A stretch of 64,000 nt of DNA from Perkinsus chesapeaki (GCA_013115145.1 JAAPAO010000029.1:9372-73371), one strand, 5' to 3'; positions 11,134 through 22,407 are shown, numbered from the stretch's first letter. Notes: a model not told the origin generated them from the letters alone. Numbers and translations are program-made.

Positions 11134-11409
11134 ATGGCGAGTGGGTACTGGCATGTCGCGTCCGACGCGACGCGTCGGCACTGGACGTCTGTTCAGAAAA
11201 CTAAAGTGGTCCTTCCAGTCCAATTCAATCCCATGCCGATACATCATTCAGCCCAAGAGCAGCTCGTATTCATCTTTAGTCAAGCATCATGCAGAATGTC
11301 AGCTCCAGAACTTCGCTGGGATGGAGAACAAGGCCAAGCAATACCCGTGAAAGTAAAGCTATTAGCGCACTCCACCCTGGCGAAAAAGATAACGCAGACG
11401 TACCGCTGA
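11134..11409 (+). CDS. Possible unknown protein or exon, 91 codons
   Basis: An open frame from ATG 11134 reads VVLPVQFNPMPIHHSAQEQ in its better half and ends KKITQTYR. The 11200-11400 part looks coding. The first 60 bases carry a GC-rich hairpin (ccgacgcg/cgcgtcgg, about 11161-11180) and may not be. No family recognised and no clear partner exons. It is as likely to be an isolated exon or relic as a real gene. Confidence 0.25.
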   Translation: MASGYWHVASDATRRHWTSVQKTKVVLPVQFNPMPIHHSAQEQLVFIFSQASCRMSAPELRWDGEQGQAIPVKVKLLAHSTLAKKITQTYR

Positions 11410-11818
11410 CATCCTTTCCTTTTTCCTGAATCTCTCACTTTTCTCGTTGACTCATAAACTTCGAGCTACGCATTTAGCAGTCATGGTTGAGTTGCTCCAT
11501 ACATGTATCTAATATCGGTCTTCCAAATCCGCACAGACGAATTATTTCTTTCCGAAAAGTTTTCAACAAGAAATCTCCGAAACAATTCACCAGACAACAA
11601 TCAAACAATTGAAAAAACGTGCCTGGGGATCGAATCTCGGGCTTTTCAAGTTTAAACATAAACCGTACCAGAAGCGGGATTCAAGGGCAAGGCTAGAAAA
11701 ATGTATGTCTCAGGCATGCATTTTCCGAGCGAAAATAATGCAGGTGCCTTTTTTAAGCGCGGAAAAGGGATTTTGGTCATCCTTGGTGAAAACCGCCTGC
11801 CGCAGCCTGGCTGCCGGC

Positions 11819-11851
11819 CAGGTTACTTGCCGTGGCACGGCAAGTAACCTG
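11819..11851. repeat. Perfect hairpin, 15-base arms
   Basis: caggttacttgccgt and its exact complement are separated by ggc. It lacks a T-run on either side, so it is not a terminator by bacterial criteria, and none would be expected here. Confidence 0.9.
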
Positions 11852-11925
11852 TCTGCCAAGCCGCTGGGAGGATCCCCGGAGGAATTTAAACTGTGATAAC
11901 GCAGCGCGTCCGTATCGAATCGATA

Positions 11926-12258
11926 CTACCAATTTGCCGGGGAAATTCCCCCCGCTCCAGTCCTAATTATCACGACCCCTACAGTGGGGGCCCTACTGTG
12001 TAGACTAGGTCCATAGCGCCGTAGGTCGTTCACCGACTGTCGACGATAGTCCATCAGTCTTTGTAAATATTGACAGCATTCTCGGTCATGAAACAACGAC
12101 AGGCCGGCGTCAATGACCGCCGTCATCAACGACAGCGACATCACAAGCAGGAACAACAACAGCATGCAAACTTTGCATTGCAAAGTTCTTGGCTTGGAAA
12201 AATTTTTTAGATTGTTGTTTTTTTCATGTTTAATTATTTCTTCAAAACTTCCCGACAA
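11926..12258 (-). CDS. Possible small membrane protein
   Basis: A 110-codon minus-strand frame begins MSGSFEEIIKHEKNNN, then has one strongly hydrophobic stretch (VCMLLLFLLVMSLSLMTAV, about residues 31-49) and a basic C-terminal half. That would suit a single-pass membrane protein. It overlaps hairpin-prone sequence and has no recognised homologue or neighbouring exon, so it may be chance. Confidence 0.25.
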   Translation of the reverse strand: MSGSFEEIIKHEKNNNLKNFSKPRTLQCKVCMLLLFLLVMSLSLMTAVIDAGLSLFHDRECCQYLQRLMDYRRQSVNDLRRYGPSLHSRAPTVGVVIIRTGAGGISPANW

Positions 12259-12379
12259 GAAAATTTCTTGTCGGAATATTTAATATTTATGCAGACCAAC
12301 ACATTTGGGAAACCCTGATCCTAAGATATAACCTACAAGCCTTCTACTTCAGAGGCCATGGCAATTAGTACGAGACATC

Positions 12380-13751
12380 ATGCTTTCTTCACTGAGAGAG
12401 TTGGTTGAGCGTAAACCAGAGGCAGAGATCCTGGTAATTGGCTTGGACTACGATAAACCAGACGAGGTCAGAATTCGCTGGCCAATCTAGCCTGGCTTTG
12501 AGCCAGTGGCTTATGCACTTTCTGTATTTCGTTCATGCTACCAGACTTTCTCAGGTGGTCATTCTCAATAGAGTGGCACCGATCGACCCTCAAATGGTTA
12601 ATATTCGGGCTCAAGCCTTTGACCGGTGGGTGAACTTGTCGAGCGAAGAATATCAAAGGAAAAGGATAAGAGGTAATAGCTCAGCTGAGGCAGCACGCAA
12701 GGCTTCAAGTAAGGTTGACGTCAGGCTCGATATCGACTTTTCTGTGGGTTGAGGCCCCGAAAGCCACAGTTTCAGTCTGTCTAGAGAGTGGTAGGAGAAC
12801 GAAGTCAAAAATGAGACTAATCAAGAATGCTCTCGGGCAATCGATGGTACGGCGGCCGCACCGCGTCGGGCGGGCGGGATATTAGTGAGACGCCTCGAAA
12901 GTTACCTTCGTCACGAAGGCTTCGTGTTTGTCTGGCCCAGACAAACAGACGGTCTGGGCGACCTTCACCTCTCCGGGACTCGGAGTCCGGGTAAAGAGCT
13001 TCAACTAGAGACCTTCAAGATTCACCGCTTCATATAGGTTTTTCTCTCGCACATATTCTCACCGCAGGTTTCTCTTCGTTGGATTTTTCTCGGAGATGAG
13101 CTCGCATCTGTAGCGAATGAGGGAAGCAGCCCTGAATTTGAGACGCACTTGCCACTGAACGAGCAACTTTTGACGCTCCTGCTCCGCGAGCTCTATCTCA
13201 CTCCGAAGGTGGCGACCACTCTCACTCTACCTGATGAAACTATCGCCATGAGCATATCGCCATTAGGGATGCCTCCTCACACTCCCGTGTACAATTATTA
13301 TGATGCAATCCTTTTGACGGTCGTGAGTCGAGTGAAGAAGACATCTATCTCTGGGGCACTAGAATATGGTTACCCAATGCTTGCGCGTAGCTCTGGTCTC
13401 AATTTCCATATGCTTTGTCATCTGCTGACTGAGAGTGATGAGTGCATCACAATGGTCATAGCGGACACGGCCTCTCAAACAAGAACAAGTTCATTGTTGG
13501 CATGCCTTGGATACGACATGGAGCTGACGCCCCGATTTATAGGCCGACCATCACCGGAAGGGATGGTCATCAAAGGTTTACTGGACTATAGGACAATATC
13601 TGCCCCGCTAATGTCTGGAGAAGGTCCTTTTATTGCCGGTGACGCCCCTGCTGATCACAGTACAGTGCGGGTCGCTAATATAGCTCACGACCCTTTGGCA
13701 ACGGAGACCATTTTCGGAACGCTCGGAAGCTTTCCCGGGCATCCTCACTGA
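12380..13751 (+). CDS. Unknown protein, at least three exons
   Basis: Exon 1, from ATG 12380 (preceded by an in-frame acceptor-like ttcag at about 12352), reads RELVERKPEAEILVIGLDY and ends DKPDE at a GT near 12466. Exon 2, about 12556-12674, reads VVILNRVAPIDPQMVNIRAQ and RWVNLSSEEYQRKRIR. Exon 3, about 13070-13751, is long and open, with NEQLLTLLLRELYLTPKV, then SGLNFHMLCHLLTESDECI, ending SFPGHPH. The second intron holds several perfect hairpins (12905-12919, 12926-12946 and about 12973-12986). No signal peptide or membrane segment and no family recognised. Base composition and splice signals resemble the confirmed genes nearby, so I believe it is expressed, but the start is a guess. Confidence 0.5.
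12905..12946. repeat. Pair of adjacent perfect hairpins inside an intron
   Basis: ccttcg-tca-cgaagg (12905-12919) is followed directly by gtttgtctgg-c-ccagacaaac (12926-12946). A third, ggactc/gagtcc, follows at about 12974. All lie in the presumed second intron of the 12380-13751 gene. Confidence 0.85.
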
Positions 13752-15003
13752 GCAAGGCGACTGCTGGCTGTATCATGTACGCCATGTATAAAAATACGCG
13801 TTCCTCGTCCAGGACGAGCATTTCATGTTTAATAGTCTCTGTTTGTCGTAACAAAGTTTCTTTCCGGTTCACTATGGTGGGCGGGATTACATAGCCAAGA
13901 TCAGAGTTCTCAAATCTCAGTGTGGCTGGACGTTTCCCAAGCATGCTGCGCGGATCAACTCCGTTGAACGATTTCTTGCAAGCTGTACACCAAGAACATC
14001 ACGCCACATATTGGTCATTCTACCGAGTCTCAAGTTATGAGAGCAAACTGCGTCGTATCTTTAGCTTGCGAATCAGCACACAGGGATGCTCTAGGCAATA
14101 CGAGTGACACTAATATTCAAGGCTGTTGGTAACACCTCTAGACATGATAGGAAACTGCACAGCGTATTTCAAATAGATCATCCAGGTCCGCAGAAGAGAC
14201 TACTATCTCGAGTTGCAACTTGCAAACAAGGTAGTCCTGGACTACTAGTCCAGACTTGCAAGGGTCGAGGGACATGCCCCGACGGAGTATGTCCCTCGGC
14301 ACAAGGAAACAGACTCGGCTGTATCTTTGCGTACCTTTGTTGATTACTCAACTTCTCTCCGGTGAGTGCTCAGCTCCGTGATCCTCTTCTAGGCCCATGA
14401 GCTACTGAGCCTAACTTAGGCAGGCTATAGTCTGCATCTTGACGAGTTCACTCGAAAAGAGAGAATCCTCGGGGTTTTGCTGGCACCCTCCGTGCGCGGG
14501 TCTTCATCGCTGGTCCAGTCTCTGGCTCTCATGGGGTTCATTCTTGTTGCATTTTGATTGATGAATCATCACTCCGGTCGAACTATTAGCGCCGTCCCAC
14601 GAGCAGCCTCTCAAACAGGAGTAAACAAGCCACAAAAAGCTACATTATTTCAAAGGACCAGCTCTTGAGGGTTGTGATCAAAACTCTATCGCCGTCCACT
14701 GTGGCGCCTCCACAGAGTGTGGTAGGACGTTGCTCTTGGTGAGATGTTACTTTCTCTTACGCTCCATTGCTTGCCTCACCTCGTAGCTGCATTGTCTGTC
14801 TGCTCAGTATGAAGCCTTTGAGCTATTGTTACTAACAATTTGTTAGACTAGTCGGCCATCGTCTACCGATAGTACCAATCGACGTTTCGATCACGACTCC
14901 CCCCACAAGGGCCGAGCCCTGTAATTTAACGGCGCTGGATTTTACCAATTGCAAGCACTTCTGTGTGCAAGCAACCTAGACTCTTTCAACTAAGAAGATT
15001 GCT
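13752..15003. other. No gene recognised
   Basis: Frames at 13675-13944 (-), 13922-14107 (+) and 14104-14343 (+) are short and featureless. Small hairpins occur at about 14238-14254 (ctggact/agtccag), 14271-14297 (gggacat/atgtccc) and 14697-14715. The last 100 bases should hold the promoter of the protease-like gene, but I see no recognisable element. Confidence 0.5.
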
Positions 15004-16167
15004 ATGCCCGTGAAGACGAGCAGAAGATCGCAGCAGGGCCGCTCTCCACCATCATTTCTGAGGACTGCTCTATATGTTTATGGAATTGTGCTCTTACCAG
15101 TTCTACCAACTGTGAACGGGCAGGTGGTTGAAGTTCCCGTCGAGTTGAAAACGATCCCTGGCGGTGACTTATTCTTGTACAGCCATCTCACTAATGGTGG
15201 CAAGGACCTTTTGTCGGTGGTGGATACTGATTCTCCTGTTTCCTATTTTGTATGGAAGACCTGGTATGAAAGTGCAACCAAGGTTGGTGGGTGTGGCAAG
15301 TTCCCTCTTGGCTGTTATGAATGCAAGGCGCCGTGCGATCCTAAGACCAAGGAGACTTATGTTGCAACATTTCTTGGTGGGATAAAGTTTACTGTCTTTA
15401 GACACACTGATAGTAACATAAAATTAGGATCCACCGACGTTGGTAACTTGGATTTTGGCGTGATTATCGGTCAGGATCCTCCTCCGAGTAAGAGCCCACC
15501 ATTCAACCTCTTGGGCTTAGGTCGTCAGAAAGGTGTTACATTCGCCGCTTCGCTGTTAGACCAGCTAACGCGTAAGTCTCCTAAGCTGGCTGATAGAGAT
15601 ATCTTCGCCATTTATGTCAATCAAAGACAAAGCGCTTCAGAGGTGTACAATGGAAAGCTCCTACTTGGTCGTGGTGATTCAAGCCGCTACAAGCAGCTAC
15701 GCTATGTGAAGTTTACACAGGCAGATAAGTATACGGTCCCGTTGGTCGCCATGCGAGTGGGAAAGCAACAATCTCGTGCGGGTTCGAGGCAGGAGATATT
15801 GATCGATAGTGGTAGCAATGCCTTCTTCATACCATCAGCCTCTTTCGATAGTATTCTTCGCGATATCTCTACCGAAGTTGGCCAGAAATTGACATATGAC
15901 TCTGGAGCGGGCACCTGGACTATCCCATGTGTGTATCGTACCGCTATGCCGACACTAATCTTCAATATGGGCCCTAGGGGAGAAGTCCCTTTAACCGTCC
16001 GAGGCACAAGCTATGTGCGTCCTAGAGGTGGAGGTCAAGTGTGTGACGTTGAGCTCGTGAAGATGGAAACCCCGTTCTGGATTCTGCCTGCCCAGGCGTT
16101 CATTGGGTATTACTTCGAATTCCAGCTGAAGGAGGGCCGCGTTGGTATTGGTGAAGGAGTTAGCTGA
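15004..16167 (+). CDS. Pepsin-like (A1) aspartic protease homologue, secreted or anchored, intronless
   Basis: A single 387-codon frame, unusual here for having no intron. Residues about 20-40 (LRTALYVYGIVLLPVLPTV) form a signal peptide or N-terminal anchor after a basic start. The two-lobed pepsin fold is suggested by two active-site-like motifs. VVDTDSPVSYF holds the first Asp at residue 74, where the canonical motif is D-T-G-S but here it is D-T-D-S. ILIDSGSNAFFIP holds the second Asp at residue 268 with a canonical DSGS. NLLGLGRQ around residue 168 matches the conserved NLLGLG region, and the C-terminal WILPAQAFIGYYFEF matches the family's ILG..F...Y..FD theme. Cys pairs at residues 97-111 suggest disulphides. 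The Gly-to-Asp change beside the first catalytic Asp may reduce or abolish activity. No gene of related function adjoins it. Confidence 0.85.
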   Translation: MPVKTSRRSQQGRSPPSFLRTALYVYGIVLLPVLPTVNGQVVEVPVELKTIPGGDLFLYSHLTNGGKDLLSVVDTDSPVSYFVWKTWYESATKVGGCGKFPLGCYECKAPCDPKTKETYVATFLGGIKFTVFRHTDSNIKLGSTDVGNLDFGVIIGQDPPPSKSPPFNLLGLGRQKGVTFAASLLDQLTRKSPKLADRDIFAIYVNQRQSASEVYNGKLLLGRGDSSRYKQLRYVKFTQADKYTVPLVAMRVGKQQSRAGSRQEILIDSGSNAFFIPSASFDSILRDISTEVGQKLTYDSGAGTWTIPCVYRTAMPTLIFNMGPRGEVPLTVRGTSYVRPRGGGQVCDVELVKMETPFWILPAQAFIGYYFEFQLKEGRVGIGEGVS

Positions 16168-16983
16168 AGATATGCTATATTAACGCAGTTTCGAGCAGCC
16201 TGCTCGCTATTTCCTTTTTTGTCGTACTTTTGAGTACAGAGCGAATAGGTCGAAGAAATAGTCATTATGTCCGCCACTCAGCAAAGTCTTATTTTATCTC
16301 CTCGATTCGAATATCGATTAGCAGCCAGTCTTGTCGTATGTAATACAAGAACGTCGCGTGTTAGCTAGTTGCGCAAAAAGCTTTCACAACCGTGTCTGGT
16401 TCCGCTGTTGTGTTGTCATTCGTGGTGATCCTTCTTCATCCCTTCTCATCTTGGTCATACCGAATACGACGATCCTCTCGTTAATCAGAGCCTCGTATAC
16501 AGCATTTACATACCTTGAAAGAAACGTCGCGACATTTCCGAAACGATCCAGTACAATATCCATGACAATCAGTAACGATGAGATTATACAGTGAGCCACT
16601 TTGCAACTAGCTCGTGCCCCTGACTTGATAGCCCAAAGGTGTGGAAATAAATTTTCAGCGAACAAAAAAACGAAGGACATTTTACTCGCCAGTAGTCGGA
16701 TGTACATCAATACCAAACAAAGCAGCTTTGCCGAAGCTGCTCACGGTTGCCGAGGGACTTAAATTGTACTGTCCAACAACCATAAACCCGAGCTGAGAAC
16801 CTCTCACTTGGCGGGATTTGCCAGATGTACGAACTTGTTTCAATTCAAAGTTGTGTCTTATTGCTTGGAATTGTTTATTGGAATTGCGCTCTTTTTTGTT
16901 TTGTGCAACCAATCGCATCGTTTCAACTCTTCATGATCGGTTTGGAAATAATTACAACACAACCCTCATCTCACAATCAGAAA
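16168..16983. other. Spacer between convergent genes
   Basis: The protease-like gene ends at 16167 and the TraB gene's C-terminus is at 16984 on the other strand. Minus-strand frames at 16384-16716 and 16682-16918 have no recognisable domain and no splice link to the TraB gene. I treat the stretch as non-coding. Confidence 0.4.
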
Positions 16984-19315
16984 CTATTTGGCGTCAATAA
17001 CTTTGACAGCAGGCTTTGGCGCTAGCTCCGCTCCTTCACCGTCCCCTTTGATGCCCAACACAGGTTTGGTCTTGCCGAGTACCTATAGAATAACAATCTT
17101 GTCAAGCAACAAGATTACTGTTTACCATTCGAAGTCCACCCGCTCCCACAAGGTACATTATGTAGCCAGGAAGTGCGAGATAGAACAAGAATAGGAATGG
17201 GACAACCGGCAAGGATTTCTTCGTCAAATCCGCGAGCTCATCGGGAGCCGATACCTGACGGCAAAAACAACTATATTTATACCGCTTTGAAATCAACAAA
17301 TGAAATAAGACGATAATCGAGTAAACTAAATATTAATTCCCGTTGATAACATCATCAAACATCACATCTACTCAGCTAGTCCCTACGGGTCCTCGACAGA
17401 ATTGCAGAGAGTAGCAAACATCGAATCGTTCCAGTGAAATTCGCAAATACTTCATATCATACTGCCCTTTGCTGTACGTTCCTACAGGAAAAAATTTTCA
17501 GTTCAGAAGGGAAGCTTCGGATTCAATTATGGATTCCGGGAGACGATCTCACCGCTTACATCTTCCGAGGGGTTGTTCAGCTTTTTCTGTAGGAGATTCG
17601 CGAGTCCAGGAACATGCATGGCGCTACACACAACAACTATGGTCTCGCCAGGCTGCGAATTCCACATGATCTGGTGCGCCATGTATTGGTTGCGCTCCTC
17701 GATGAGAACCTACACCAGAGATTCATCAACATGCTTTTGGTTTGACTTGCTTACTTTGTGTATTCCGGGACAGTATTGCTTCAAGAAGGCATCCAGCTCT
17801 CTGATATCTTCCCCATTTGGTTGGTCTTTCCGAAATACCAGAGACCGGTTACCGTACTTCAGGAAGTTACCGAATGTCACAGGATTCAACAGCTTCTGTG
17901 CGACTCTGTTCTTCGTTATGGTAAACCTGAGAGATTGAGCTGCTACAGAGGAACACGCGGATGATGTACGGTCGATCAACAAGATAAATTGCGGCATTTA
18001 TTTGTTTGGCAGCTTCAATGGAAGCTTTTAGCTCCCTCAGCATCAGCCCACCGTGTACCTGACTTACAGCGTGCAGATCTAAGATTTAATCTTGAGTATT
18101 GAACAATGCTAACAAACGAGTTGTGATATGATTATTATTTCCTCTATTAATGGATATAAATAATATATAATTATACTAATATAATTGATACGGTTGGTAA
18201 TATACCATATGACACGAGAAAAAACACAAAGAGTGTATATTATCACTCACATGTGTGCAGTAATAATCAAGTTAGTGTATAATATTACAATAATAAAGGA
18301 TACTAACTCACTAATAAGTAATATGTAGATAAGATAATAAAGGATAACTATGTAGATTCATTTACAATAATAATGCAATCACGACTGACCAAGACGATTG
18401 AAGACAGCATGGTGACATCTAACAAATGCGCCCTAAGTACCATCCCAGTTCTCGAATGCTTCCCTCACCGTGCTGACAATATCCACTCTATTGGGCTGCT
18501 GAAGGTGCATTCCCGTGCTAATATGTTCCAATGCATTTTTATACCGTGCTTGATCCATTTCCAACATAACTTGCCGGGGCTGTAAGGTACGTATCTGATT
18601 ACGCGATGAGTACTTGTACGTTTTGACGCGCGTCTAATAAATAGAGGGACTCTCCGATCCTAATAACATAATATATTTCGCCGCTCGTGGTGACTACACT
18701 GAATGACGCGATATCTACTTTATAATATTTGCATTCAGATTTTCCAATTGTCCGGATAGATGATCGATATGTGTTATTCGTCATACTATTATCGACTTTG
18801 CTGCCAATTATAATTACACTTCTGAGCTCGATGTATATCAACATACAATATCAGTGACTAATCCACCATGCATTATCTACGTAGCTCTATGTAGTATTCT
18901 GCAGCAGACGCTCCTTTCCCCTTACCGCCTCGGCAGCTGCTTGAGCTGAGGAGTTGCCGAGTAATCGATCTTGCATGAGCCCAACTAAGTGGAACGTTCG
19001 CGGGGGGACGTTTGGTCGTGGGGGCTCCTTAACAGTGTGGAGATACGCTGAAGGAAGAGAAGGCGATAAGAGCGTGAAGTAGAAATTGTACTCGACCACC
19101 GTACTTGAGAAATTACGTCTCATTCGGCAAAATGTCTCGAATGTTCGGATTCGTTTTTGACAATAACTTATTGCGTCAATGTCTTGCTGGACTGATACTA
19201 TTGAACGATCATTAATCTTTGTAAGTATATGAACTATGTCGAGTTGGATCGGATGAAGCACAGAGAATAGTACGTCCTTCGGATGGATGATTACAAACAA
19301 GCTGGATTGGATCAT
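16984..19315 (-). CDS. TraB/PrgY-domain (TRABD-like) membrane protein, multi-exon
   Basis: TraB-domain proteins include bacterial PrgY and eukaryotic TRABD/TIKI-type putative metalloproteases. Reading down the minus strand: exon 1 (19315 to about 18940) has a hydrophobic N-terminus, then TFHLVGLMQDRLLGNSSAQA (theme: VY.VGT.H.S..S). Exon 18579-18441 has PRQVMLEMDQARYKNALEH (theme: P..V..E.C..R). Exon 18058 to about 17960 has GGLMLRELKASIEAAKQIN then IYLVDRP (theme: G.EF..A...A......LGDRP). About 17968-17755 has NPVTFGNFLKYGNRSLVF and ELDAFLKQYCPGI. About 17709-17547 has VLIEERNQYMAHQIM then ETIVVVCSAMHVPGLANLL, the clearest match (theme: ER...M......V.VVG..H..GI). A later exon (about 17255-17120) holds a membrane span (VVPFLFLFYLALPGYIMYLV), and the last ends PAVKVIDAK. 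The motif His becomes SAMHVPG; metal-binding residues look partly kept. Some phases are unresolved. Confidence 0.75.
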
Positions 19316-19514
19316 GATAATTGAGGCAATTATTAACCATATTAAATATGTATTTTACCTTCTCTAACATACGTTGACATCAGCCGTGTTGCTCCCAGTC
19401 GGATGGGATGTCGTAATCCACCCAACCCGACACTCGCTGAGATGGCTGCCATTCACAAATGTCTACTAGATATCCGTCAGCAGTGATGATGATTCTGCGG
19501 TTCACAACATCACG

Positions 19515-19596
19515 GACAGCGTGTCCGAGTGGTTAAGGAGGTGGACTTGAAATCCACTGGGCTCCGCCCGCGCAGGTTCGAATCCTGCCGCTGTCG
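19515..19596 (+). tRNA. tRNA-Ser (anticodon TGA)
   Basis: A complete class II cloverleaf. Acceptor stem gacagcg/cgctgtc (19515-19521 with 19589-19595) with discriminator G. D-arm from tgtccgagtggttaaggagg. Anticodon stem gtgga/tccac with loop cTTGAaa giving anticodon TGA at 19548-19550, reading UCA. A long variable arm (ctgggctccgcccgc) is typical of Ser. T-arm gcagg-ttcgaat-cctgc. No intron and no encoded CCA. It lies between the divergently read TraB gene and the unknown gene at 19627 (-). It has intact A and B boxes for Pol III. Confidence 0.96.
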
Positions 19597-19626
19597 TACA
19601 CCATCATCAACGCAACTATTTATTTT

Positions 19627-21604
19627 TCACAATCCCAAATCTTTTGCAAAGTCCTCCGCCAAACCATCGTCCCCTTCCTCCTTCATAGTAAAGTATCCTC
19701 CTTCTAACGAGCTCTGCACATTACGAGCCAACTCCTCCAGCCGTAGCCGTCGGCGTTTACCTACCAAACGACTAACAGTCAGGGACACTCTTAGAGTCAA
19801 AGTTCATGTAAACATAATCCAACGACGTAAGTAGCGGAACGTAGTAGCATACCACGGTTGTAGATGTCTCGAATGTAGTAAGATATAAAACCCATAGGCT
19901 AATTCAGCCTCACGGAAAGCTGTTATTTCAAATGGCGACATACCGGTGATAGAAAGAAACTATGTCCCTAACGAAAGAAGGCTCACGAGGCGTGTTGCTC
20001 CAAGTATGCACATTCAAGGTCCCTCTATAACCTCCAGGCGTACAACCACCATTCTGATAGCTCTCCTTTCAACAATAATTACGTCTTCCGATACCGTCCA
20101 CATTTCAACCCGCTCTGCGATTGCATTCCAACCAGTCTTACCAGAAACAAAGGTTCCTTTACGTACAGGTTCCCTTCCATCTCCAGTAGCATTATCCCGA
20201 CCACCTGCCCCCTCCGCGGGCCTCTTGACCACTGCCTTGCGTCGCTCAGGAGCCGCCTGCAATCAATTCGTAAAATACTCCTTACCATTAACTCTTTACC
20301 AGTCTCCCTCCAATAGTAGTCGTATCGACTTCCTTTGGAAACGGCAGCATTCCTGTAGCGGGTAAGGAGGCTGCTGGGATGGGACGAGAGTTCGTGAGAT
20401 TTATCTGAAAAACATTTCCGAGTGTAGGATTTTCAGTGTGGCGCAAAATAAAGGTAGTAATTTCTCGCTGATGAATATGCGTCTTTCCTGATACATATTT
20501 GTTTCCGTACTATCCCGTATCGTTAGCCTCGATATAGCTGCCGGAGTTTTCCCAAATTCTTCCAGCCCCCTTCCACAAACGGTCTCATAGGGCACCATCT
20601 CGCCTACGTAAGCTTTCGACTAAGTTTCACAGAATTTAATTTCTCCACGCCCTTTGCATAAGGAAAGTTCAGTGCATCTCTGAGGAAAGGCAACACTCGA
20701 GACCAAAGCCGCCTTACTTCGTGGGCCGAGATAATGGCCACACCGCCGCCGGCCATCAACTGGTTAATCAGCGCTGCCAGCTCTCCACCTGAGTAGATAT
20801 CGAATAGGTGATTGAAGCTGAGGGAGGTGTCATCTCCCACGGCATTGAAATGAGCTAGCTCGCAATAGTTCGAATCGGTACGTGATGAAATGTGGGAGAT
20901 GGCCATCAGTAGGTGGAAAAATTGATATAAAAATACACTTGCGAGATCGGAGTGTGAATTAAGTCAACATTGTTACATACACTTTAGATTGGTATTTACC
21001 ATTCACATCAACGGTCATGAGTATGATATTATACGCTATTCTCCTGCAGTGCTCTTGTTTGCACTATGGTCACACTACCCTTCGTAGCCCTCCCTATTTC
21101 GTGGATATGCCCTCCCTAGTAGTACCAGTTCTGCCTTCCAATTTCCTTGTTACTGCCTCCACGCCATCCTGTGCTATTTCCTGCAATTCTCGCCATCGCT
21201 CCTCTGACAGGTCGCCAGTATTCAGCCCCAACTCTATACGAAGTGACCTTATAAACTCTTCACCATAAATACCCATTACGGGCTGATAAACTAACAATGA
21301 TAACAACTTCGTCTAGTTTCGGGCTCTATGGAAAGAGCCATAGGACAATTCAAAGGAGTTTCGCCCGCGTTATGAATACCCTATCGTGATACACTTAACG
21401 CCTCCCAAGCAAGGTAAAACTCCGGTGTCCTCGGGAAAGCGCAGTTGGTCTGTCCTCTTCTACTAAGAACACACTCCTCAGAAATAAATTTAGATCAAAT
21501 TTCGAGCGAGCGGCCACGAAACTACGAGTAATACTAACAGTACTGATTACGCCACTACGGGGGAGGAATAAAACCAACGGCATTATTACGAAGGGTTCAC
21601 GCAT
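19627..21604 (-). CDS. Unknown multi-exon protein
   Basis: Minus-strand coding-like segments lie in order. The start exon (21604 to about 21400) reads MREPFVIMPLVLFLPRSGVI, a signal- or anchor-like N-terminus. About 21300-21100 reads MGIYGEEFIRSLRIELGL then SEERWRELQEIAQDGVEAV. About 20906-20640 reads LSFNHLFDIYSGGELAALIN then HEVRRLWSRVLPFLRDALNF. About 20600-20405 reads GEMVPYETVCGRGLEEFGK then ERRIFISEKLLPLFCATLKI. About 20262-20014 begins with a basic low-complexity stretch. The final exon (about 19760-19627) reads RLRLEELARNVQSSLEGGYF and ends LAEDFAKDLGL. The acidic, helical C-terminus is clearly coding. I recognise no family. Exon order and joins are approximate and it could be two genes. 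Its stop lies only 30 bases from the tRNA-Ser. Confidence 0.5.
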
Positions 21605-21751
21605 CTGCGGTAACTATATAAAATATATTCCCAAATGATGTGTCCCACTGCCGTCCACTGTTAAAGGGGTTATAAATACTGCATAACACAATACCAGAGC
21701 TAACACTATTGAGAGATACAAACTTCCGACACAACACAATGCTGAAGGAAC

Positions 21752-22376
21752 TCAATCAGACCAATCATCAACCTCATCATCTATAGGGGGAGGAGGAGCA
21801 TCCGCATTATTATCGGTAAGAGAGGGACTTTTCCAGCATGTTCGGGCGTATCTAAGGTTGAAGTAAGGATCTAGTATATTCCATAGTAGATGTAATAAGT
21901 ACAGGGAATAGCACATCACAACTATCCACCGATGACAGTGAATTTCTAAAATCGATTATCCTCCAAAGGGTGATGCTTGGTTTTGTAGCAACGATAATAA
22001 TTATAACTTCAACAACGCAGCGAGGATTTAATGACGTACTAGTGATGGAGGATAATAACAGCCGCAGGACGACTACTAGTGATTCACTAGTTAATAATAA
22101 AACACCAGAGGATTGATTACTAAATATACACTATCGTTTAGACACCTCCTCATGCGGTCCACTGTATGTTACTGTAGGTAAATTGTAATCATAGTAATGA
22201 GCATTATTCAACCCCCAGATACCATCAATGACATGAGTCAGCCTATACTGTAAACTACGGTGTCCCTTGACTGGAGAAAAAATACCGACGACGTGTGGAA
22301 ATTCGAAAGGACTTTTATAGGACAGCTCTTCAAAGATTATTTTCCAATTCACAAAAGCAATTTTCACACACAACAT
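21752..22376 (-). CDS. Unknown protein, exons with acidic C-terminus
   Basis: Three minus-strand open segments. About 22376-22131 reads KIIFEELSYKSPFEFPHVVG then GIWGLNNAHYYDYNLP. About 22110-21866 has no ATG but is open for some 80 codons, with hydrophobic ESLVVVLRLLLSS and VVEVIIIIVATKPSITLW. The last exon (about 21854-21752) ends DAPPPPIDDEVDDWSD. The proline-then-acidic tail is a convincing C-terminus. It follows the WD40 gene on the same strand by only about 30 bases, so these may be its 3' exons rather than a separate gene; I could not find a phase-consistent join. No family recognised. Confidence 0.4.
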
Positions 22377-22407
22377 TCACAGCTTTTCATACCACATTTC
22401 CCCCATA

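Larger units (their letters stand above)
10953..12379. other. Hairpin-rich, gene-poor stretch
   Basis: Apart from the two weak frames listed here, I see no gene. Several compact inverted repeats occur: 11099-11113 (ctcagc/gctgag), 11115-11125 (cggc/gccg), 11819-11851 and 12252-12274 (ccgacaagaa/ttcttgtcgg). At 11617-11636 a T-arm-like ggggatcgaatctcggg occurs in antisense orientation. Confidence 0.5.

Noticed and set aside
11819-11851. Rho-independent terminators at the many hairpins
   Set aside because: The hairpins lack T-runs, do not follow gene ends, and the genome is eukaryotic.
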